From the NCBI GenBank assembly GCA_027451085.1, contig DAIDKA010000344.1, forward strand, positions 1 to 17,811: a DNA stretch of 17,811 bases, written 5' to 3'. Numbering within the stretch: position 1 is the stretch's first letter; the number at the start of each line of letters is the position of its first letter. This DNA is from Gammaproteobacteria bacterium (lineage in GTDB: Bacteria > Pseudomonadota > Gammaproteobacteria > Steroidobacterales > Steroidobacteraceae). Below the pieces are notes generated by a model. It was given only the letters and a program-made list of their open reading frames with translations, was not told where the DNA came from and ran no database searches. Below are positions 6,765 through 12,845 of this stretch, in pieces. The translations under genes were made by a program, and so were the position numbers.

Positions 6765-7702
6765 TGAACATGCATCGGGGCAGCCAGAACCTCGCCCTCC
6801 GCGCCCTCAAGGATGCCGCGCCGTACATACGCCTGTACAAGGGCAAGACCTTCGTCATCAAGGCCGGCGGCGGCGTGTTCGGCGATCCGGCCCTCACGCA
6901 CTCGCTGATGGAACAGATCAGCATCCTGTACTACATGGGCGTGAAGGTCGTCATGGTGCATGGCGGCGGCCCGCAGCTGACCGAAGTGGAAGGCGCGCTG
7001 GGCGTGCACAGCCGCATGGTGCAGGGTCGGCGCGTGACCGATGAAAAATCCATCGAGGTCACCTCCATGGTGCTGTCCGGGCTGATCAACACCCGGATCC
7101 TCGCCGCCTGCCGCGAGCTGGAAGTGCAGGCCGTGGGCCTGTCCGGTGTCGACGCCGGCGTGGTCCAGGCGCACAAGCGTCCGCCGGTGAAGCTGGAAAA
7201 CAGCGACGAGACCGTCGACTACGGCCTGGTGGGCGACATCGACAGCATCGGCACCGCGCCCATCCGCAAGCTGCTGGACGAGGGCTACATGCCGGTGATC
7301 AGCCCGCTGTCGGCCGACGACAAGGGCACGCTGCTCAACATCAACGCCGACACCGTGGCGGCCGCCATCGGCGCGGCGCTGTCGGCCGAGAAGCTGATCC
7401 TGTGCACGGGCGCACCGGGCATCCTGGAGCGTCTTGCGGACCCGGGCTCGCTGATCTCCTACACCGATCTTGCCGGCCTCAAGCGGCTGCGCGACTCCGG
7501 GGCCATCAGCGACGGCATGCTGCCCAAGGCGCGCGCCATCGAGAGCGCCATCAAGGGCGGCGTGCGTCGCGTGCATGTGGTGTCCTACTCGGCGCCGGAG
7601 GGCATCCTGGGGGAGGTGTTCACCAATGAGGGCACCGGCACGCTGATCGTGGCCGACGCCAAGGCCATTCCGGTCAACGAGCAGGGCGGACCCAAGGCGT
7701 GA
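6764..7702 (+). CDS. argB: N-acylglutamate kinase ArgB
   Basis: ArgB phosphorylates N-acylglutamate, the committed and often arginine-inhibited step. The 312-residue product is an amino-acid kinase fold: Lys33 in VIKAGGG, VHGGGPQ at residues 65-71, GLSGVD, and NINADTVA near the nucleotide site, with a late SDGMLPKA segment. About 28 residues precede the first strand; a similar N-terminal helix in arginine-sensitive kinases mediates hexamer formation and feedback, so feedback control is possible. There is no GNAT domain, unlike the fused synthase-kinases of Xanthomonas, so the acyltransferase must be elsewhere. The ATG at 6764 overlaps the argF' stop (TGATG), with AGGAAG 7 nt upstream. KAGGG replaces the more usual KYGGN. 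Confidence 0.93.
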   Translation: MNMHRGSQNLALRALKDAAPYIRLYKGKTFVIKAGGGVFGDPALTHSLMEQISILYYMGVKVVMVHGGGPQLTEVEGALGVHSRMVQGRRVTDEKSIEVTSMVLSGLINTRILAACRELEVQAVGLSGVDAGVVQAHKRPPVKLENSDETVDYGLVGDIDSIGTAPIRKLLDEGYMPVISPLSADDKGTLLNINADTVAAAIGAALSAEKLILCTGAPGILERLADPGSLISYTDLAGLKRLRDSGAISDGMLPKARAIESAIKGGVRRVHVVSYSAPEGILGEVFTNEGTGTLIVADAKAIPVNEQGGPKA

Positions 7703-8883
7703 GCCGACTCTGGGACAAGGGCGCGCCGCTCGACGAGCGCGTGCTCGCCTACACCGCCGGCGACGACTACCTGCTGGATGAGAGGCTGGTGAAGCACGAT
7801 GCGCGTGCCTCACTGGCGCACGCGCGCATGCTGCACGCACAGCAGCTGCTGTCCGCCGAGGACCTGGCCGCGATCACGGCCGGGCTGGAAGCCATCGCCA
7901 TCCAGCACGCGCGCGGGGAGTGGCACATCTCCCTCGCCGACGAGGACGGCCAGACCGCGCTGGAGACCCGCCTGACCCAGCGCATCGGACCCGCCGGTGG
8001 CCGCATCCACCTGGGGCGCTCGCGCAACGACCAGGTGCTGACCGCGCTGCGCCTGTACCTGCGCGAGGCTGTGGGTGATCTCGCCGCAGGCGCGGACAAG
8101 GTCGCCGCCGCACTGGACGGCCTCGCGGCGCGCGAACAGCACACCGTGCTGCCGGGCTACACCCACATGCAGCAGGCCATGCCGAGTTCCGTGCCGCTGT
8201 GGGCCGGCGGCTTTGCCGCCGAAATCCGCGACGACGCAGCCAATCTGCGCGGCGTGCTGCGCCGCCTGGGCCGCAATCCGCTCGGCAGCGCCGCGGGCTA
8301 CGGCGCACCAGGGCTGCCGCTGGACCGCGCCGCCACCACACGCGAACTGGGCTTTGATTCCGTGCAGGAGCCCGTGACCTCCGTGCAGCTGTCACGCGGC
8401 AAGGCCGAAGCCCACCTGCTGTTCGAGCTCACCCTGCTGATGCAGGACCTGGGACGCTTCGCCGCCGACGTGCTGCTGTTCTACACGCAGGAATTCGGCT
8501 TCGTGGCGCTGCCGGACGCATTCACCACCGGCTCCTCGATCATGCCGCAGAAGCGCAATCCGGACGTGTTCGAGCTGGTGCGCGGCCGCACCGCCGTCGC
8601 CACCGCCGCCATGAATGAATGCTTGAGCATCTGCGCCAAGCTGCCTTCGGGCTACCAGCGCGACCTGCAGCTGCTCAAGCCGCCGCTGTTCCGCGCCATC
8701 GATGTCGCCACCCAGACGCTGGACATCCTGCCCGCCGCTGTCAACGCCATGTCGTTCCGGCGCGAGAACATCCGCCTGGACTCCTCGATCCATGCCGCGG
8801 AGCAGGCCTACGAACTGGTGGTGAAGGAGGGCATCCCGTTCCGCGAGGCCTACCGGCGGGTGGGGGAGAAACTGAAAAAGTAG
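7699..8883 (+). CDS. argH: argininosuccinate lyase ArgH, short C-terminus
   Basis: ArgH cleaves argininosuccinate to arginine and fumarate, completing the pathway. The fumarase/aspartase-superfamily signature GSSIMPQKRNPD at residues 278-289 contains the catalytic Ser. SRNDQ (GGRIHLGRSRNDQVLT) and PGYTHMQQAMP supply further active-site segments. The start is GTG, overlapping argB by 4 nt (GTGA). The product is 394 residues against about 430-460 for most ArgH proteins. It stops soon after the conserved GIPFREAYRRVGE, so roughly the last 40-65 residues of the C-terminal domain are missing. The final 34 nt overlap the convergent HD-domain gene. No frameshift is obvious, and catalytic residues are intact, so it is called functional but unusual. 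Confidence 0.93.
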   Translation: MSRLWDKGAPLDERVLAYTAGDDYLLDERLVKHDARASLAHARMLHAQQLLSAEDLAAITAGLEAIAIQHARGEWHISLADEDGQTALETRLTQRIGPAGGRIHLGRSRNDQVLTALRLYLREAVGDLAAGADKVAAALDGLAAREQHTVLPGYTHMQQAMPSSVPLWAGGFAAEIRDDAANLRGVLRRLGRNPLGSAAGYGAPGLPLDRAATTRELGFDSVQEPVTSVQLSRGKAEAHLLFELTLLMQDLGRFAADVLLFYTQEFGFVALPDAFTTGSSIMPQKRNPDVFELVRGRTAVATAAMNECLSICAKLPSGYQRDLQLLKPPLFRAIDVATQTLDILPAAVNAMSFRRENIRLDSSIHAAEQAYELVVKEGIPFREAYRRVGEKLKK

Positions 8884-9437
8884 CCGACGCGCGCACGCAG
8901 CTGTGCCTCGAGCAGCGCGCGGTAGGAGTCGAGGGGCGGCATCGCAAGGCCGGGCTGCTTGCCCATGTCGTCGAACCGCCGCAGCGTCACGGCATCGGTG
9001 TAAAAGGGTTCCAGCTCGAACTGCCGCGCTTGCGCAGGCGTCATCGGTCCGCCTTGAAGTTTGAGGCTCAGCGCAGACGCACGGCTCAACCCCTGCAGAT
9101 AGGCCGGCTCGATGGCGCACAGATAGCGCTTGGCCGCGACATGCAGCCGCACGGGCCCGGTGACTTCCTCGGAGAACCAGCGCTCCAGGAACTGCGCGCC
9201 GCTGAGCTCATGGCGTGCGTCGATGCCCCGGGACTCAGCGGCATTGCCCGCATCGTCCAGGAACTGGCCGACGTCATGCAGCAGCGACGCAACGACCAAT
9301 GCAGGCGTGCAGCCGTGGTGCCGCGCCAGCCCGGCGACCTGCAGCGCATGCTGCAGCTGCGTCGTGTGCTCGCCGTAGCTCTCGGAACCGGATTGATCAA
9401 ACAACCCGAAGATCAGGTCAGGGATGGCGATTGTCAT
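8850..9437 (-). CDS. HD-domain protein of the PhnZ-like (phosphonate-associated) family
   Basis: This 195-residue protein has the metal ligands of an HD domain. His30, the His54-Asp55 pair (LLHDVGQ), His76 (RHELSGA), His99 (RLHVAAKRYL) and Asp156/157 (RRFDD) align in order with the di-iron ligands of PhnZ-type HD-domain oxygenases. LQGGPMTPAQA is also characteristic of this family. PhnZ and TmpB cleave hydroxylated aminophosphonates, but many relatives sit outside phosphonate operons, and no phosphonate gene is seen here, so the substrate is unknown. The ATG at 9437 is chosen; an in-frame GTG at 9458 would add 7 residues, and neither has a clear ribosome site. It runs convergent to argH with a 34-nt overlap and no terminator between them. 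Confidence 0.85.
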   Translation of the reverse strand: MTIAIPDLIFGLFDQSGSESYGEHTTQLQHALQVAGLARHHGCTPALVVASLLHDVGQFLDDAGNAAESRGIDARHELSGAQFLERWFSEEVTGPVRLHVAAKRYLCAIEPAYLQGLSRASALSLKLQGGPMTPAQARQFELEPFYTDAVTLRRFDDMGKQPGLAMPPLDSYRALLEAQLRARVGYFFSFSPTRR

Positions 9438-9516
9438 AAGGCTGCAACTTTCACCCACCAGGCATTGACGACGGCCGCACCGGGACGCGTGCCCATGACG
9501 CCTACCTTAGCGGGAC

Positions 9517-9525
9517 TGGTACACT
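9517..9525 (+). promoter_or_regulatory. extended -10 promoter element, DUF4870 gene, probable leaderless start
   Basis: TG-G-TACACT forms an extended -10 element. The hexamer TACACT (9520-9525) ends 6 nt before the ATG at 9532, so transcription would start at or next to the start codon. No Shine-Dalgarno sequence lies between them. Confidence 0.5.
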
Positions 9526-9531
9526 GCCGCC

Positions 9532-9927
9532 ATGGAAAATCGTCCCCGCGATTCACTGGTCACCTACACCCATGTCATCTATGGACTGCATGCGCTGTCG
9601 GTGCTGATCGGCGTGACCAGCGCGGTCACCGTGGCGGGCAGCTTCCTGTTCGGGCTGCCCTCCATCGTCGCGGTGATCATGAACTACGTCCGTCGCAGCG
9701 ACGTGCACGGCAGCTTCCTGGAATCGCACTTCCGCTGGCAGATCCGCACCTTCTGGTGGGGCATGCTGCTGTCGCTCGCCGTGTGGCTGGTGTCGATACC
9801 GCTGATGCTGGTGCTGGTGGGTTTCGCCACACTGCCCATCGGCATCGCCCTCGTCGGCCTGTGGATCGCCTACCGCGTGATCCGCGGCTGGCTCAACCTG
9901 CGCGATGCGCGGCCGATGTATGCATAA
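9532..9927 (+). CDS. small inner-membrane protein, DUF4870-like
   Basis: This 131-residue protein has about three to four hydrophobic segments: roughly residues 13-34 (VIYGLHALSVLIGVTSAVTV), 36-50, 78-95 (WGMLLSLAVWLVSIPLMLVL) and 98-115. A short hydrophilic stretch, YVRRSDVHGSFLESHFRWQIRTF in the middle, has the conserved SHFRWQIRTFW pattern of DUF4870/Tic20-like bacterial membrane proteins. Function is unknown for the family. It overlaps the next gene by 8 nt, suggesting cotranscription with the LptM-like lipoprotein. The start is supported by the extended -10 promoter just ahead; no ribosome site is visible. Confidence 0.85.
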   Translation: MENRPRDSLVTYTHVIYGLHALSVLIGVTSAVTVAGSFLFGLPSIVAVIMNYVRRSDVHGSFLESHFRWQIRTFWWGMLLSLAVWLVSIPLMLVLVGFATLPIGIALVGLWIAYRVIRGWLNLRDARPMYA

Positions 9928-10138
9928 GCGTGCCGGAGTGCACCTGATCGGTGAAGCTTTGCTGGCCGTGAGCCTGGCGGCGGCCGCGCTGCTGTCCGCC
10001 TGCGGCCAGCGCGGCCCGCTGTACCTGCCTGAACGCAATGCCCGCGTGGTGACGCATCCGGCCAGCGCCGCGCCGGCATCCGGACCGGCATCTTCAGCGC
10101 CACCGTCAGCACCATCGTCAGCGCCGGATCAAAAATGA
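9920..10138 (+). CDS. lptM: LptM-like small lipoprotein
   Basis: This 72-residue protein has a lipoprotein signal: basic KR at 3-4, a hydrophobic stretch at 13-25, and lipobox LSAC with lipidated Cys28. The mature N-terminus reads CGQRGPLYLP, the hallmark of LptM (YifL). In Escherichia coli LptM helps LptD fold and form its native disulfides in the outer-membrane LPS translocon. The rest is a Pro/Ala/Ser-rich tail typical of the family. The ATG at 9920 overlaps the DUF4870 stop by 8 nt; an upstream in-frame ATG at 9905 would add five residues before the signal and is less likely. In many gammaproteobacteria lptM is followed by lysA; here it is followed after 9 nt by the end of a convergent gene. 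Confidence 0.85.
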   Translation: MHKRAGVHLIGEALLAVSLAAAALLSACGQRGPLYLPERNARVVTHPASAAPASGPASSAPPSAPSSAPDQK

Positions 10139-10147
10139 CACCAGCGC

Positions 10148-11353
10148 TCAGGCGCGGATCAAACCCTGTTGTGGTTTGATCTCACGGCTGTCCGGGAACA
10201 CTGTCTCGTCCAGCGCGCGCCGCGGCACGCCCATGTGATCCGCGAGCACGCCCTTGAGAACGGCGCGCAGGTCCAGCGTCGGCGCAAGGTCGCGCTGCTG
10301 GTACAGCGCCCTCTGCGACAGTCCCGGCCAGTCGGCCAGCACACGCCCGCCATCGACGGCGCCACCCAGCAGGAACGCGACAGTGCCGGTGCCATGGTCG
10401 CTGCCGCCGGTGCCATTCACGGCCGCGGTACGGCCGAACTCGGTGATCGCAATGACGACCGTATTGCGCCAGGCCTGGCCGCTCTGCTGCTTCAGCAGTT
10501 TGAGGCCCGCGTCCAGCTCCATGAACCGCTGCGCCAGCTGGCCACGGGCGCCGCCTTCGTTGGCGTGGGTGTCCCAACCGGTGGTGTCGAACACAGCGAC
10601 CCGGGGGCCGGCGTCGTTGCGCAGGAATCCCGCTGCGGCACGCGCCACTTCGTCATAGCGGGATCCGGCCTTCGTGGCAGCCTTCATCCCGGCCATGCCG
10701 GCCTCGTCCCGCGCCATGGCATCCGCCACCAGCGCCTCGCCCAGGCGCTTCGACAGCTGCGGATCCCCGGCATACATCTCCGCCACGCGCTGCAGCGTGT
10801 CCTCGTCCACCGCCGTGAGCCTGGTCGGCGACCATGACGTCACGTCCACCGGGCCGCGCAGCAGCAGTGGCACATTGGCGCCCAGCGCCACCGGCGGATC
10901 GGCGGGCACGGCGCCGCGGGGCAACGCCCCCAGCGCACGGTTCAGCCAGCCCGTGTCGAGGGTGCCAGGTGCGACACCACCGCTTTCGAGCACGTTCTGG
11001 CCATCAAAGTGCGAGCGCTCGCGGTAGCCGCTGGCCACTGCGTGACAGACCACGAGTTCACGGTCGGCATGGGCCTGCTGCAGAAAGTTGAATGCCGGGT
11101 GCAGGCCGAAAGTGCCATCGAGCCTGAGCACACCATCTTTCGCCCCCGGCGCGGCGACCGCCAGGCTGCCACGCAGCCTGGCGTAGTCCGGATCGCCATA
11201 GGGTGGCACCGCCGCCAGCCCGTCCAGTGCGCCGCGCATGATGATCACCACCAGGCGCGCCTGACCGCCGGTGTCCGCAAACGCAACCCCGCGGGTCAAC
11301 AGCGAGCCAGCCGCGACCAGCGAGGCTGCTCCGATGAATTGGCGTCTTTTCAT
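10148..11353 (-). CDS. DUF1501 family exported protein
   Basis: This 401-residue protein belongs to the DUF1501 family, distantly related to the alkaline phosphatase/sulfatase fold and of unknown function. The N-terminus MKRRQFIGAASLVAAG... is a Tat-like signal (RRQFI followed by a hydrophobic stretch and an AFA cleavage site near residue 26), so it is probably exported folded. The family core is seen as ITEFGRTAAVNGTGGSDHG and FLLGGAVDGGRV, with WDTH earlier. The start at 11353 has a strong GGAGGA ribosome site about 6 nt upstream. It lies 12 nt downstream of the DUF1800 gene on the same strand, the usual partner. A 9-bp hairpin lies inside its last codons. Confidence 0.92.
   Translation of the reverse strand: MKRRQFIGAASLVAAGSLLTRGVAFADTGGQARLVVIIMRGALDGLAAVPPYGDPDYARLRGSLAVAAPGAKDGVLRLDGTFGLHPAFNFLQQAHADRELVVCHAVASGYRERSHFDGQNVLESGGVAPGTLDTGWLNRALGALPRGAVPADPPVALGANVPLLLRGPVDVTSWSPTRLTAVDEDTLQRVAEMYAGDPQLSKRLGEALVADAMARDEAGMAGMKAATKAGSRYDEVARAAAGFLRNDAGPRVAVFDTTGWDTHANEGGARGQLAQRFMELDAGLKLLKQQSGQAWRNTVVIAITEFGRTAAVNGTGGSDHGTGTVAFLLGGAVDGGRVLADWPGLSQRALYQQRDLAPTLDLRAVLKGVLADHMGVPRRALDETVFPDSREIKPQQGLIRA
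10157..10181. terminator. perfect 9-bp hairpin at the convergent lptM/DUF1501 junction, possible terminator
   Basis: GATCAAACC (10157-10165) and GGTTTGATC (10173-10181) form a perfect 9-bp stem with a 7-nt loop CTGTTGT. It sits within the last codons of DUF1501 and about 20 nt after the lptM stop. There is no T-tract on either strand, so if it ends transcription it is not a canonical intrinsic terminator; it could stabilise a 3' end of both convergent transcripts. Confidence 0.4.
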
Positions 11354-11365
11354 GATTCCTCCGCC

Positions 11366-12766
11366 TCAGCGGTGCATGAACTCGGGCGATGCCAGAAGCA
11401 ATGTCAGCGCCTGGGCGCCGCTCTCGGCGCGACTCAGTGCCGTGCGCGTCGCGGCCGTCAGCGTGCCACCCAGCAGCCGGGGCGCCAGTGCGCGCGCATC
11501 GAGCCTCGCGCCCAGCCGCTGGCCCATCTGGCCGGCCCACTGCAGGCGCTTCATCAGGGCCGAGCCGCCATCCCAGTCCGCACTGCGATCCGGATAACCC
11601 GCCGGCGACGTCGGCATCCAGGTGCGCTGGCCCAAGGCATTGAAAATACCCTGCGCGCCCCGCCCCGGGGGACTCGCAGGCAGATCCAGCGCGCGGTAGA
11701 CACAGAACACGTAGTCGCTGGGCGTTTTGTACTTGGACAGCGGCTGTTCCCAGGCCTGCGCCTGCGCCACGACGCTGCGGTACACCGTCGGCAGATGCCC
11801 GTTGCTGCCGGTAAAAGCGCGGGCAATGCTGCGCACCGTGTCCTCCCGCGGCTCATCAGCGATGAAATGCCGCGCCAGCTTGGTGGCGATGTGATGCGCC
11901 GTGGCCGGGCTGCGCGCCAGATCGTCCAGCACCGCCCGACCCTGGGCCTGGCCGTTCTGGCCATAGACCCGGCCGTTGACCTGCTGCGCGCCGGGCTCGT
12001 GCAGGTTCGGCTTGAAGTCGAACGTCCCCGGCAGGCCACCGCCGGCAAAACCACCCTCGGTCGTGCCGATCGACCAGCCGGAGATCACCCGTGCGAAGGC
12101 GATGACGTCCGCCTGAGAATAGCCGCCGTCTACGCCCAGGGTGTGCAGCTCCAGGATTTCGCGTGCGAGATTCTCATTGATGCCGCCATGGCGGACGTGC
12201 CTGGCAGCCTGCGACTGCGGTCCAGTGGAGCGGAAATTGTCCAGGTACATCAGCATGGCCGGGTGCGTCTCCGCCGCGAGCAGCAGCTCGCTGAAATCCC
12301 CGAGGACGTGCGGGCGGATGGCCTCGCGCTCATAGCAGCCTGCCAGGCCGAGAAGATCGCCCTTGTCCACCGACACCGCGAAGTGATTGGACCAGAACTG
12401 CACGATGCGTTCGACGAACGGGCGGTCCGTCGTCGCGCCCTGCTGCAGGCGTGCCAGTACCTCGGCGACGTATTGCGGGCCGAAGACGGCACCGTTGCTG
12501 ACCCTGCCGACATCCGCAACGGCCATCGCGCCGCCCGTCTTCATGGCATGGGTGCGGGCATCCCGGTTGATGCTGCGCATGTCCTCGATCATCGACATGA
12601 CGTAGACGGTGTTGCGCAATGCGGGGTCAATGATCAGCGGCGCGGGACCTGTCAGCTGTGATGTCAGCCAGCCGCGGGGATCACCGGCAATATTGTCGAG
12701 TTCTCCAGGCCGGGCGCCGAGTCCGAACCGGTTCGCAGCAATGGCCGCCACCACAGGATCACGCAT
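11366..12766 (-). CDS. DUF1800 family protein
   Basis: This 466-residue protein belongs to DUF1800, commonly encoded next to DUF1501. Family features are the N-terminal ANRFGLGARPGEL and FWSNHFAVSVDKG. The central GGINENLAREILELHTLGVDGGYSQ.DV and a late ASPEFMHR ending are also seen. No function is established for the family. The ATG at 12766 is chosen because GGGAG lies 4-5 nt upstream and the conserved sequence begins soon after. The frame stays open 32 codons further (to 12862) but that would run through the polA start region. From this start there is no clear signal peptide, unlike the DUF1501 partner, which is a point to note for the location of the pair. Confidence 0.9.
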   Translation of the reverse strand: MRDPVVAAIAANRFGLGARPGELDNIAGDPRGWLTSQLTGPAPLIIDPALRNTVYVMSMIEDMRSINRDARTHAMKTGGAMAVADVGRVSNGAVFGPQYVAEVLARLQQGATTDRPFVERIVQFWSNHFAVSVDKGDLLGLAGCYEREAIRPHVLGDFSELLLAAETHPAMLMYLDNFRSTGPQSQAARHVRHGGINENLAREILELHTLGVDGGYSQADVIAFARVISGWSIGTTEGGFAGGGLPGTFDFKPNLHEPGAQQVNGRVYGQNGQAQGRAVLDDLARSPATAHHIATKLARHFIADEPREDTVRSIARAFTGSNGHLPTVYRSVVAQAQAWEQPLSKYKTPSDYVFCVYRALDLPASPPGRGAQGIFNALGQRTWMPTSPAGYPDRSADWDGGSALMKRLQWAGQMGQRLGARLDARALAPRLLGGTLTAATRTALSRAESGAQALTLLLASPEFMHR

Positions 12767-12833
12767 ACTCCCTACAGCGCGCGAGCCCTGGCGCCGGTTG
12801 ACGCGTGCGTCGGCGCAGCCCGGCGACAGCGGG

Positions 12834-12839
12834 CATAAT
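12834..12839 (+). promoter_or_regulatory. -10-like element of polA, probable leaderless start
   Basis: CATAAT (12834-12839) matches TATAAT at 5 of 6 positions and lies 6 nt before the polA ATG. No Shine-Dalgarno sequence and no clear -35 at 16-18 nt are visible. A TTGACG at 12798-12803 is 30 nt upstream, too far for a standard promoter. Confidence 0.45.
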
Positions 12840-12845
12840 GCACAA

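Noticed and set aside
10135..10179. Short ORF overlapping the lptM stop (ATGA) as a remnant of lysA
   Set aside because: It has only 14 codons, no resemblance to the LysA N-terminus, and lies mostly antisense to DUF1501.
11009..12661. 550-codon plus-strand frame opposite DUF1501/DUF1800
   Set aside because: It is antisense shadow coding; the minus strand holds conserved DUF1501 and DUF1800 motifs and good ribosome sites.
12609..12845. N-terminal extension of polA upstream of 12846
   Set aside because: The added 79 residues would be antisense to DUF1800, and the family N-terminus LVDGSSYLYRAF begins just after the ATG at 12846.
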